A stretch of DNA of 24,573 nt, from positions 1 to 24,573 of the forward strand of contig NZ_JAXUHN010000031.1 of NCBI RefSeq assembly GCF_035916875.1. Reading direction: 5' to 3'. Source of the stretch: Methylomicrobium sp035916875. GTDB lineage: Bacteria > Pseudomonadota > Gammaproteobacteria > Methylococcales > Methylomonadaceae. Under the pieces are notes generated by a model that worked only from the letters and a program-made list of their open reading frames with translations, did no database searches and had not been told where the DNA came from. Each line of letters starts with the position of its first letter. The first letter of the stretch is position 1. The position numbers and the translations under genes are program-made. Positions 16,617 through 23,082 of the stretch are shown piece by piece.

Positions 16617-17020
16617 AACGACACCTCAATAACGGGACTGATCGAGGCAGCATTTGGATAGCGAATGCGGATTTCTTTAAGGCTCATGAACTGAACACTC
16701 TTGTTGGTAAATGGCATGCCATCCTGCAGAGTGATCTGGAACCGAGAGTGACGAGGCTCTGATTCCGGCAGGCCGGCAAAATCTTCACATCGCCGCGGGA
16801 TGTCATCGACTGGCCGGAAGCGTTGCTGGATACAGTAACCCGTACTGTTTAGGTGGAGACATTCGTGGCAAAAATGCCGGTCATCATCGGTTCGCGCATT
16901 TGAACTTGGCGAAAGGGGCGAATCGGGCGAAAATTCAGGCATATTAAAGCTTTCAAAGGGGCGAATTTCGCCCCCGTGCACCGGCGACCCCAAAATGTCA
17001 TCGAGAATCCCATCAAGCAT
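16613..17020 (-). CDS. Small Cys-rich protein, carrying an iteron-like module in its coding DNA
   Basis: A 135-residue protein encoded between the DUF3987 and helicase genes. Its middle has a Cys pattern (FCHECLHLNSTGYC, then RPVDDIPRRCEDF), probably a zinc-binding knuckle. The same small-protein layout, a Ser/Pro-rich linker then C-x2-C and RRC, recurs in island replication operons as I recall. Start chosen at 17020: it overlaps the DUF3987 stop (ATGCTTGA) with GAGGTGG upstream. An ATG at 17044 would lie inside the neighbour. The linker is Ser/Pro-rich (EFSP, DSPLSPSS), and this DNA forms the 9-bp-phased GGCGAA array at 16908-16972, so the repeat may constrain the peptide rather than the reverse. 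Confidence 0.7.
   Translation of the reverse strand: MLDGILDDILGSPVHGGEIRPFESFNMPEFSPDSPLSPSSNARTDDDRHFCHECLHLNSTGYCIQQRFRPVDDIPRRCEDFAGLPESEPRHSRFQITLQDGMPFTNKSVQFMSLKEIRIRYPNAASISPVIEVSL
16908..16972 (+). repeat. GGCGAA iteron-like module, internal copy
   Basis: GGCGAA starts at 16908, 16917 and 16926 (exact 9-bp phase), then at 16960 (34 bp later) within the palindrome GGCGAATTTCGCC (16960-16972). It has the same order and 34-bp gap as the left module. The flank 16895-16924 matches the reverse complement of 20058-20087 at 29 of 30 bases. It lies within a coding gene. Confidence 0.8.
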
Positions 17021-18455
17021 CTTGTACCACCTCCCATTCTGCATGGGCGATTCGGATGTCGCCGCTTACGATATCAATGGCCTTCCGAATCATCCCGTAC
17101 TCGCGCAAGATCGATAATGCGGTGTCCCGTTTATGCTTATTACGCAGGTGTTTGGGGATCGCGGTTTTCAGAATGTCTGTCTCGCTAGCCCGCTGTTTCG
17201 GCCGTTTCAGCAGCCAGGTATACAGTTCCCGCGCCCATTTGTCGTGGGTCAAGTCTTCCCGTTGCCCAAAGATGCCGCGCCAGGTATCGAGTGAATATCC
17301 CGCAAGCGCGATCCCGTTTTTCATCCGCTCCTCGCTGATGATGTTCTCGTCCGCATAGGCGGCGAGTACGCCGGCATTTCGGCAGGCCAGTTCGCAAAGG
17401 CGAACCGCAAACGGCTTGATACTGTGCAACGAGTGTGCCGAATCACGGGCTTGTTCCATCCGCTCAAAGGTCTCGATCAAGATTTGACGTGCCGGGGCAC
17501 TCAGCCGGATCGTTCGAAACTCGCCGCATTCGCCACCGGTAATCCGCTGGTTACCCAGCATGGCCTTGCAACGATCCCAGAACGCCTTAACGATGGGGTC
17601 ATGCCAAAACTCGTACTGGCGATATTTCCGGGGCGCCAATGGCTCCGGCCAGCTCACCATAAAACGCGGCCACAATCCGATACTAGACAGCCCCGGATCG
17701 GTCAATGCCTCCTGCGCGGCGTCCGGCTGGATCAGCCAGTGCGCGCAAAATCGCCGCCTGTAGAGCTGGACACGCCCACTCATCCCGCTCTGGATTGATA
17801 TCGGCTCACCATCCCACAATTTGTTCAGGTTCGCGGACGTGTTGGCCCGTTGCTCGGCAGCCATGCCCCAACCGCACAATAGGGCCGCACCTTCGGCGGT
17901 AAAGACACCTTGGCTCGGCCAGCCGGTCCGGAATCCCTTGATGATGCCCTGCACGGTCGCATCGGAGGCAAGTAGATAGGGCTCACGCTCATCCTTCTGA
18001 TCTTCTGGCGACTTAGCTTGCAACGCGTCATGCCGCTCTTTTTCGAATTGGCGAATGCCGGGTAATATAATGCCTTCAGCCGTCGATTTTCCGTCTCCGG
18101 AATCAGCAACGGTCAAAACAAAAATCGACAAGGGCTTCATGCTACTGAGTGTTTCGACCTCATACCCGCCTTGGGCGACCAGTGAGGCGGCCGCCAGGAT
18201 CGATTGACCCACCATTGCCGGGCTTAACTGCGCATTTTCGGCGACCGTCTGGCATAATTTCGACAATGGACCCAGCGCCCCGATTGGGTAATCTGGCGAC
18301 CTGTAGGTGAACTCGCACAATTTTCGCTTCGGTTCGTCTGTTGTTCGTCTGTCTGAAACCCGCGCCGTTGCTGACTTTTTGTTCGATTCGACCGTTTCGC
18401 CATTTGTTTGGGTATAGTCGAGGTATTCTTCGATGGTGCAGACTAAATCAGTCAT
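17013..18455 (-). CDS. DUF3987 (YfjI-like) ATPase
   Basis: A 480-residue protein of the DUF3987/YfjI group, P-loop ATPases typical of P4-like and other integrative elements and thought to act as replicative helicase-like proteins. A basic, Ser-rich N-terminus (1-50) precedes the ATPase. The nucleotide-binding loop reads VADSGDGKST (116-125), a short version of the Walker A pattern that is common in this group. A segment FTAEGAALLCGWGM follows (about 183-196), then FMVSWPEP, another family landmark. The C-terminal 60 residues (KRPKQRASETDILKTAIPKH on) look like a winged helix. The start overlaps the primase stop (ATGACTGA) and the stop overlaps the next gene, so the three are translationally chained. 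Confidence 0.88.
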   Translation of the reverse strand: MTDLVCTIEEYLDYTQTNGETVESNKKSATARVSDRRTTDEPKRKLCEFTYRSPDYPIGALGPLSKLCQTVAENAQLSPAMVGQSILAAASLVAQGGYEVETLSSMKPLSIFVLTVADSGDGKSTAEGIILPGIRQFEKERHDALQAKSPEDQKDEREPYLLASDATVQGIIKGFRTGWPSQGVFTAEGAALLCGWGMAAEQRANTSANLNKLWDGEPISIQSGMSGRVQLYRRRFCAHWLIQPDAAQEALTDPGLSSIGLWPRFMVSWPEPLAPRKYRQYEFWHDPIVKAFWDRCKAMLGNQRITGGECGEFRTIRLSAPARQILIETFERMEQARDSAHSLHSIKPFAVRLCELACRNAGVLAAYADENIISEERMKNGIALAGYSLDTWRGIFGQREDLTHDKWARELYTWLLKRPKQRASETDILKTAIPKHLRNKHKRDTALSILREYGMIRKAIDIVSGDIRIAHAEWEVVQDA

Positions 18456-18867
18456 GGCGAACCCCCATCAATTTAGCTGCGTCTCTCAAGCGTTCGTGAG
18501 CAAGCGCCACGCGCTCGGCATCGGCGGCAGTGAGTTCGTGACCGGTCGAAACTTGTGCTGCCGCCAGGGTGACAATCGCGGCCTCATAAGTAAGGCATTT
18601 AAGCACGTCATACGGGTTGAATTGGGCGGATCTGGGGCTCTTGTTGTATGCCGGTCGTTCAGGGTACAGGTCCGCGAACGTCAAGCCGACGGCGGCGAGT
18701 ACATCGGCCGGCTCGCATCCGGCAAAGCAATGCAGTAATACACGGCCTTCTTTTTCGGCAATGGTAAGGGAAGGAGACTTATCGGAGTGCGCCGGGCAGC
18801 GCGCGACAAACCGTCCAAACCCAGTCCGCCTAACCCTATCGAGCCGCGAGACAATGCGCTCAATCAT
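18448..18867 (-). CDS. CHC2-type primase zinc-binding domain protein
   Basis: A 139-residue protein with the zinc-finger part of a DnaG-like primase and no Toprim domain. C24 and H27 lie in ARCPAHSDKSPSL, and C47 and C51 in LLHCFAGC. The first pair has CHC2 spacing; the second has three residues between cysteines, as is usual for stand-alone versions in islands. The C-terminal half is helical (AAQVSTGHELTAADAERVAL). Start at 18867, overlapping the stop of the small gene upstream (ATGATTGA). An ATG at 18888 is possible but lies deeper in that gene. With the DUF3987 ATPase it likely forms the replication module, the zinc domain giving template recognition. That partnership is inferred from gene order. 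Confidence 0.82.
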   Translation of the reverse strand: MIERIVSRLDRVRRTGFGRFVARCPAHSDKSPSLTIAEKEGRVLLHCFAGCEPADVLAAVGLTFADLYPERPAYNKSPRSAQFNPYDVLKCLTYEAAIVTLAAAQVSTGHELTAADAERVALAHERLRDAAKLMGVRHD

Positions 18868-19045
18868 GAGATACCACCTTGCCGCCATGCACCAACCTCT
18901 GCTTTATACAGTCAGAGTGATTGACTGACTGATCGTCATTTGTAGCTAACTCTGCAAATGCGCGGCGCTGCCGTTCGGAACAGATAACCGGTACAAACGT
19001 AGGCGCGCAGATGGCAACTGCCCCCGTTTTTTTATTATTAATCAT
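18860..19045 (-). CDS. Small hypothetical protein, first gene of the replication operon
   Basis: A 61-residue protein starting MINNKKTGAVAICAPTFVPV. No family recognised. It has basic residues in the middle (CSERQRRAFAELA), two cysteines early and one later, and no hydrophobic segment long enough for a membrane helix. It is supported by the stop-start overlap with the primase gene (ATGATTGA) and by its position just downstream of the inverted repeat at 19079-19121. A purine stretch (GGGGAT) lies 6 bases before the ATG. Confidence 0.6.
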   Translation of the reverse strand: MINNKKTGAVAICAPTFVPVICSERQRRAFAELATNDDQSVNHSDCIKQRLVHGGKVVSHD

Positions 19046-19078
19046 TTTTTATCCCCACTTATTGAAAATAAATTACTC

Positions 19079-19121
19079 TGTGGGGTATAATTACAGCCGC
19101 TTAGAAGTAATACACCCCACA
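19079..19121 (-). promoter_or_regulatory. Inverted repeat operator/promoter of the replication operon
   Basis: TGTGGGGT (19079-19086) and ACCCCACA (19114-19121) form an inverted repeat whose arms extend imperfectly inward (GTATAATTAC against GTAATAC). On the minus strand the arm GGGGTGTATTAC resembles the GAGGTGTATAAT found at the alpA promoter. It lies 34-76 bp before the first gene of the operon. A regulated promoter here is inference; no good -35 was identified. Confidence 0.55.
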
Positions 19122-19128
19122 TAGAAAG

Positions 19129-19160
19129 CCTATACGAATCAATACACGTATAGGTTTTTT
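19129..19160 (+). terminator. Hairpin with T-run, plus-strand orientation
   Basis: CCTATACG (19129-19136) pairs with CGTATAGG (19147-19154) across a 10-nt loop and is followed by six T (19155-19160). An outer stem (AGAAAG 19123-19128 with CTTTCT 19162-19167) could extend it. The orientation is opposite to the flanking genes, so it would end antisense transcription entering alpA, or act as a DNA-binding palindrome. Confidence 0.5.
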
Positions 19161-19195
19161 GCTTTCTGGCTTGCCTAAATTCTTAAATAATCCCC

Positions 19196-19561
19196 CTATC
19201 TTTTTACGGCTTCACCGCCGAGGCCGATAGTTATCGGCGCTGCCCGTTGCTCTACGCTCTCAGTCCTCGCCGCTTCGAGCTCGGCGACAAGCTTCTTGAT
19301 TTCTTTATCCGATTTGCAGGCAATCAGCGCCGCATTGATTAAATCGATTTCCCGCGAGGGCCATGCGACTGTCCTTTGGGACAGTTTTACTGGTTTTGGA
19401 AATTTCCCCGACTTCACGCCGTCCAGAAATGAAGTTCTGCTAATAGGCAACTTTCCCAAAATGCCGCGCTTAGGGTCGCCGATAATATCCCGGAGCCGAA
19501 GAAAAGCGATTGATGATAAATTTGAAGTTGTATAAGTTCTCATGTATGTATCTTGCCGCAT
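19196..19561 (-). CDS. alpA: AlpA-family transcriptional regulator
   Basis: A 121-residue protein with an AlpA/Vis-type MerR-like winged helix: FLRLRDIIG (20-28), then LPISRTSFLDGVKSGKFPKP and the characteristic VKLSQRTVAWPSREI. In P4 (Vis) and cryptic prophage CP4-57 (AlpA), such proteins control integrase expression or excision and act as repressors. A helical C-terminal tail (KEIKKLVAELEAARTE) extends beyond the usual 70-90 residues. The start may be 19561 or the ATG at 19543 (MRTYTTSN), and neither has a clear Shine-Dalgarno. It is the promoter-proximal gene of the minus-strand block but is separated from the replication genes by 150 bp of regulatory DNA. A palindrome over a TATAAT about 100 bp upstream suggests autoregulation. 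Confidence 0.87.
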   Translation of the reverse strand: MRQDTYMRTYTTSNLSSIAFLRLRDIIGDPKRGILGKLPISRTSFLDGVKSGKFPKPVKLSQRTVAWPSREIDLINAALIACKSDKEIKKLVAELEAARTESVEQRAAPITIGLGGEAVKR

Positions 19562-19655
19562 TTGTGCGGACCCTGTTGAACACAGGAGATATTCTGTATT
19601 TTATTTTCAGCCGATGCAACAGCAAATAAACATAAGCTATTGTTTTTTATGATAA

Positions 19656-19700
19656 ATTATACACCTCATAGGTGTAGTTTTCTTTGTTTTAGAGGTGTAT
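19656..19700 (-). promoter_or_regulatory. alpA promoter region with overlapping operator palindromes
   Basis: TATAAT on the minus strand (19661-19656) is overlapped by the palindrome TACACC-TCATA-GGTGTA (19660-19676). The arm ATACACCTC (19659-19667) also pairs with GAGGTGTAT (19692-19700). A TG precedes the TATAAT in an extended -10 fashion, but the -35 is poor. The GGTGTAT motif recurs at 19079-19121, before the replication operon. Confidence 0.6.
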
Positions 19701-19705
19701 TATCT

Positions 19706-19723
19706 TTACGCAAGTGTGCGTAA
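19706..19723. repeat. Short perfect palindrome upstream of the alpA promoter
   Basis: TTACGCA (19706-19712) and TGCGTAA (19717-19723) flank AGTG. It adjoins the alpA operator, so it could be a binding site of a second regulator. Confidence 0.5.
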
Positions 19724-19800
19724 TCTCAATATATTTCCGAGTTTTCTAGAATCCACAGGAAAGGCCGATTAAGTGCTTCGCGAGAAGTTCGTTTGCAACC

Positions 19801-19863
19801 TGTGAATAGCAAATCAATGACTTAGAGAGCTCAAGAAATGCCAATGAACTTGTTGCTATTCAC
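19801..19863. repeat. 11-bp inverted repeat with 40-bp spacer
   Basis: GTGAATAGCAA (19802-19812) is the reverse complement of TTGCTATTCAC (19853-19863), and a further TAGCAA follows at 19867. The right arm shares GAACTTGTTGCTA with 23170-23182, outside the island. Confidence 0.5.
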
Positions 19864-19988
19864 TTAATAGCAAGAGACGTGATATTTTTTTCTTGTCTGT
19901 TTGATGAAATCGACCACTACAATCGCAGCTATTGCGGTCCGCTTAACAAATTGAGGGCGAGGCGGACAGATAGGTGACAGCTGGAAAT

Positions 19989-20074
19989 AGGCGAAATTCG
20001 CCTCGGTTCGCCATTTTTTCGCCAGGCTTAATCTAGCGCCGTTGCTGGATTTTGCCGGATTCGCCCCTTTCGCC
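19989..20074 (-). repeat. GGCGAA iteron-like module, right copy (inverted)
   Basis: On the plus strand TTCGCC starts at 20069 and 20060, with the variant TTTGCC at 20051, all 9 bp apart. Further TTCGCC lie at 20018, 20007 and 19997. The last is part of the palindrome GCGAAATTCGC (19991-20001). Order and spacing mirror the left module, and the stretch GCGAAATTCGCCTCGGTT is shared with the reverse complement of that module. Confidence 0.75.
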
Positions 20075-20456
20075 AGGTTCAAATGCGTAGGAGATGTTAG
20101 ACCTCCACGCCATAACAGGCTTTGCCCGGGCCGAGCGTAGTCTTGTGGTACTTTTTCGAGACGATACAAACAGCAATAAACATAACCGCCTGTAATTTAA
20201 TGGCTTTCGCTGCTTTAATGGAGTTGGCAGTCAAGCTAAGGAATTGATTGTGGCAAACGGGAAACAATTGACTGAGTCACTGCAAGGGCAAGGGGTCACG
20301 CACTGGCGGATCGGCGCGAGGGTCTCGGCAACCGCATTGAGCGATCAACAAGGCCGATGATTGATTTTGATATGGGCAGAAAAAATTATGAGTCGCGAAA
20401 TCAAAGCATATGGTGCTACCTGCATAATGAAAAGTAGAGGCCAGCCTTGATCGAGT

Positions 20457-20480
20457 GGGGGTACATTTGGGGGTACATTT
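20457..20480 (+). repeat. Tandem GGGGGTACATTT, probable integrase arm-type sites
   Basis: Two perfect head-to-tail 12-bp copies (20457-20468, 20469-20480). Similar GGGGGTA pairs stand next to many tyrosine integrase genes and attachment sites in proteobacterial islands. No tRNA 3' end was recognised beside them. Confidence 0.55.
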
Positions 20481-20630
20481 AAAAAATAAAAATATGAAAG
20501 CCTTATATTAAGCAGCTTTCAAGCAATTGTTCGACTGTCTCTCTCATTTGATTATAATAGACTTTCAATCATAAGCACCCTGTAAAGACGGTTTTTGTTA
20601 CACAAAACTGTTACACACAAGGGTGTTACC

Positions 20631-20783
20631 GTGGCAAAAATTCCCTATCTTTTTAGACGGAAAAACATTTTTTATTTCCGTGCCCGCATCTCTCTTGAAC
20701 ATCAAAAACTGCTAAAAGCCAAGGAAGTTGTTCGTAGCCTGAAAACCGACAGTCAGACCGAAGCTATACCGATAGGAAGCTAA
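20631..20783 (+). pseudogene. Tyrosine integrase, N-terminal fragment
   Basis: From GTG 20631 the sequence reads AKIPYLFRRKNIFYFRARI, then EVVRSLKTDSQTEA. This is the N-terminal arm-binding (DUF6538-like) domain of a site-specific recombinase, in a different subfamily from the P4-type remnant at the left edge. Homology stops at about 20770, where an IS3 transposase tail is joined. Only about 45 of the expected 400 or more residues remain, and no catalytic part is present. Confidence 0.7.
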
Positions 20784-20919
20784 ACAGGCGGTGTTTGAAT
20801 ATATCGAAGTGTTTTACAACCGAGAGCGACTTCATTCCGCCAACGGTTATCTGTCACCCGTTGACTATCAATTGCAGCAAAAAGCTGCTTAACCATGTGT
20901 CCGGAAAAGTGTTGACACA
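20776..20919 (+). mobile_element. IS3-family transposase tail and terminal repeat
   Basis: The frame from 20776 to TAA 20890-20892 reads EAKQAVFEYIEVFYNRERLH then GYLSPVDY, the C-terminus of an IS3-group OrfB with its last Glu region missing. Directly after it comes TGTGTCCGGAAAAGTGTTGA (20896-20915), resembling the right terminal repeat of such elements and able to form a small hairpin (TGTGTC/TGACACA). Everything upstream in the IS is deleted, so it cannot move. Confidence 0.8.
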
Positions 20920-20924
20920 TCAAT

Positions 20925-21038
20925 ACTGAACAAAAAAGTGCTGAATTATTAAAAAGATTACAAGCCGTTTTACACTTAACAGCATCAAGCGCCGCAATGA
21001 CCCGGCTTGCAAAGGAATATCACACTTATTTTGTGTAA
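20925..21038 (+). pseudogene. Possible continuation of a broken integrase or other fragment
   Basis: An open stretch of 37 codons after the IS end (TEQKSAELLKRLQAVLHL to KEYHTYFV, then TAA) has protein-like helical composition but no start codon context. It may be the part of the interrupted integrase beyond the IS insertion. This is inference only. Confidence 0.25.
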
Positions 21039-21068
21039 TTACAAAAACAAATCGGGCCGTCTCATGGC

Positions 21069-21422
21069 TCATGATTGGCACTGCTTGACGATATCTTCAA
21101 ATTTGTCGATATAGTTAGGCAGCGTGAATGTCCCCACCCAGTATTTTGTTGTTGATCCTTTAGATGAGGTCATCACTTCAGCCATGAAGTAAATGAGTCC
21201 ACCGGAGGTTAAGGTGACAGTAAATCCCCCAGAAATAGGCTTAGACGTCACACCATTTACCTCGCTGTTCCAGCCGTCCGAAACACAAACAGCCACGCCT
21301 CGGGAATCTTTGGTGCTTGATACAACCAAGATCGGTGAGGAGTTTATGAAGTGATCGGGCGTGATCGCGCATCCAGCAACTAGGGCGCAAAATGGCATGG
21401 ACAATCTTAGGAAGTAGTTCAT
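21069..21422 (-). CDS. Predicted lipoprotein, unknown function
   Basis: A 117-residue protein with a lipoprotein signal: MNYFLRLSMPFCALVAGC, with the lipobox ending at C18, so it should be lipidated and membrane-anchored on the periplasmic side. The mature part is beta-rich (ILVVSSTKDSRGVAVCV, GGFTVTLTSGGLIYFMAE), with two further cysteines that could form a disulfide. I do not recognise the family. The ATG at 21422 is chosen because it starts the signal peptide; a TTG at 21437 would add five residues. It stands alone and is not part of the island block. Confidence 0.65.
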   Translation of the reverse strand: MNYFLRLSMPFCALVAGCAITPDHFINSSPILVVSSTKDSRGVAVCVSDGWNSEVNGVTSKPISGGFTVTLTSGGLIYFMAEVMTSSKGSTTKYWVGTFTLPNYIDKFEDIVKQCQS

Positions 21423-21634
21423 AGACGTTGAGAGCAATTAAAGCGCTTTAGTTATGGTCAGTTACTGAAATAGCAAAGAGGCCAGATAGCCCCTAATTTT
21501 CTATGTTAAATCATATTCGCTTTAAATCAATTGGTTAGTCTTTATTTGTGCAACAAATATCATTTGAGCCTCTTTTTCGCTTGCCCTCGCTGCGAGGCGG
21601 GAAGCCTAGTAGCCCCCGGAAGAGATAGGGCTGG

Positions 21635-21672
21635 GCGATTTCACGAAGCGTTTTTTTGCGTAGTGAAATTGC
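21635..21672. repeat. 10-bp stem hairpin
   Basis: GCGATTTCAC (21635-21644) pairs with GTGAAATTGC (21663-21672) with one G-T pair. The 18-nt loop contains seven T. It is not followed by a T-run, so it is not a standard terminator. Confidence 0.5.
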
Positions 21673-21710
21673 AAAGCCATCCGACATCGCGTCGAGTCAT
21701 TGCGCACTAA

Positions 21711-21738
21711 GATTTATACCCCTCGTTGGGTATAAATC
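21711..21738. repeat. Perfect 11-bp stem hairpin
   Basis: GATTTATACCC (21711-21721) and GGGTATAAATC (21728-21738) are exact reverse complements around a 6-nt loop. There is no following T-run. Confidence 0.7.
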
Positions 21739-22123
21739 GAAGGTAGCAGAACGTCTGGGGCACCGAAGGCATAGCGGTCGCGTTAAGTTTTTGCCGCTTG
21801 CTTGGGCTGGAAGGGGCCCAAAACAAGCTTTCGCAAAAATAGCGACTCCCCGCTTAGCTTGAACCTTTTAAAAACAACGCATGTAAACTTTTTATTAGTC
21901 GCTTAAAAGGAACATTTTTTTATTGATCTTATCTAAGACTAAAATTTGAAACTAAGACTTATTTTCTGGTCTCTTGGATTTTTCTTTCTGGATCTGACCA
22001 GTGCTTGACGTCAGGCAATAGACTCTGTGCAACAAATCCGGCCGTATTTTAGGTTGATAAGATTCTGACTGGCCTAGAGGGTCTAGCTTTCTCGAATTTA
22101 ATTCGCTAGATGAGGAAACGATA

Positions 22124-22696
22124 ATGATGTTCAGAAGGCTATCAATTGTGCTGATGATCGTTATCGGATTGTTAACTAGCGGAGCCTCCATGGCCCGTGG
22201 TGGTGGTGGGGGTGGACACGGAGGCGGCTCTGGCGGCGGCTTTGGAGGCGGTCACGGTGGCGGTTACGGCGGCGGCCATTTTGGAGGATTCCATCACCCT
22301 GGTCATAATAGGTTTGTTTTTTTTTCAAGCTCCCTATTTTTCTGGCCATCCTATTATTACTGGCCTTACTATACCTGCCCTCCCTACTACTCGTCTTACA
22401 ATCCCTACCCTTCCTATTATTCCACTCCGTCCGTTTCAATGCCCTCTGCTCCTTCTGTTTATATAGAACAAGGAACTGTATCCAAAGTCCAACCACTCGG
22501 GTCGAACAAATGGAGCTATTGTTCAAATCCTGAAGGTTATTATCCTCATGTGAAAGAATGTCGGGTGAGCTGGCAGAGTGTGGAACCTCAACCTCTTGGA
22601 CAGGAGGCCAGTTATTGGTATTACTGCAACAATCCGGCAGGATATTATCCTTATGTCAGGACGTGTTTAGCTCCCTGGCAGAAGATTGTCCCTTAA
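22124..22696 (+). CDS. Secreted Gly-rich protein with duplicated CxNPxGYYP motif
   Basis: A 190-residue exported protein. Residues 1-24 form a signal peptide (FRRLSIVLMIVIGLL, cleavage near SMA-RG). A Gly/His-rich tract (25-60) follows, then a Tyr/Pro/Ser-rich tract (70-105). The C-terminal third holds two copies of a Cys-aromatic repeat: YCSNPEGYYPHVKECRVSWQ and YCNNPAGYYPYVRTCLAPWQ. The cysteines could pair within each repeat. I recall this repeat in small exported proteins of aquatic gammaproteobacteria, with no assigned role. A GAGGAA site lies six or nine bases before the tandem ATGs (22124, 22127). The stop overlaps an ATG of the next frame (TAATG), so it probably forms an operon with the lipoprotein gene. 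Confidence 0.8.
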   Translation: MMFRRLSIVLMIVIGLLTSGASMARGGGGGGHGGGSGGGFGGGHGGGYGGGHFGGFHHPGHNRFVFFSSSLFFWPSYYYWPYYTCPPYYSSYNPYPSYYSTPSVSMPSAPSVYIEQGTVSKVQPLGSNKWSYCSNPEGYYPHVKECRVSWQSVEPQPLGQEASYWYYCNNPAGYYPYVRTCLAPWQKIVP

Positions 22697-22710
22697 TGGA
22701 GTGCATCAAA

Positions 22711-23082
22711 ATGTTACAACCCCTAAAAACCTTACTGCTAATTCTCTTGCTCAGCTCATGTTCGACGTTGCCGAGTGGCCCGAGTGTTTTGGTACTGCCT
22801 GGCACCGGTAAAAATTATGATCAGTTCCATAACGACGACCTGTCGTGCAGACAACTTGTCTACCGGCAGATCGAAACTGCGCCCAAAGAACCGAATTCAA
22901 TAGAAGAAGGTCAACAATATTATGACATCGGCTATATCCAATGCATGTATGTTAAAGGGCATCGAGTTCCTGTGCCTGGGGAATTAATGTACAACACTCA
23001 GCAGGAATGGCATTCGCCGCCGCCTCCCAATATGCCAGCGCCGCCTCAAACCATCAGACCAGAGCCATCTCGTAGCAACTAA
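22711..23082 (+). CDS. Lipoprotein related to glycine-zipper proteins, zipper missing
   Basis: A 123-residue lipoprotein: MLQPLKTLLLILLLSSC gives a short signal with a lipobox Cys at 17. The mature part starts with PSVLVLPGTGKNYDQF and an acidic/Cys patch (DDLSCRQ), and ends with YYDIGYIQCMYVKGHRVPVPG. Both are typical of 'glycine zipper family' outer-membrane-linked lipoproteins, in which a 60-80 residue Gly/Ala zipper normally separates them. Here only about 18 residues (APKEPNSIEEGQQ) lie between, so the membrane zipper is lost. The tail is Pro-rich. The start at 22711 has GGAG 9 bases upstream; the ATG at 22696, overlapping the previous stop, would add five residues before the signal. Confidence 0.78.
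   Translation: MLQPLKTLLLILLLSSCSTLPSGPSVLVLPGTGKNYDQFHNDDLSCRQLVYRQIETAPKEPNSIEEGQQYYDIGYIQCMYVKGHRVPVPGELMYNTQQEWHSPPPPNMPAPPQTIRPEPSRSN

Larger units (their letters stand above)
19562..20630. other. 1-kb non-coding, repeat-rich control and end region
   Basis: No gene is supported. The region contains, in order: the alpA upstream operator (19656-19700), a short palindrome (19706-19723), a wide inverted repeat (19801-19863), the right-hand GGCGAA module (19989-20074), and a tandem GGGGGTACATTT pair (20457-20480) of the kind that accompanies integrase attachment regions. A minus-strand reading frame at 19864-20169 crosses the GGCGAA module and is rejected. Confidence 0.7.
21423..22123. other. 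700-bp intergenic region with strong hairpins
   Basis: No coding gene is supported; the 68-codon plus-strand frame at 21656-21862 has no protein-like features. Two marked hairpins are listed separately. The stretch 21590-21850 is GC-richer than its AT-rich flanks and dense in dyads, so it could be a mobile miniature element or a structured RNA. Confidence 0.5.

Noticed and set aside
19864..20169. 101-codon minus-strand frame over the right GGCGAA module
   Set aside because: Its middle is a translation of the repeat array; no start signal or family match.
20172..20630. tRNA gene at the island end
   Set aside because: No cloverleaf or TTCRANYC-type T-arm with acceptor stem was found beside the GGGGGTACATTT repeats.
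21656..21862. 68-codon plus-strand frame in the hairpin block
   Set aside because: It runs through perfect hairpins and has no start signal or protein-like composition.
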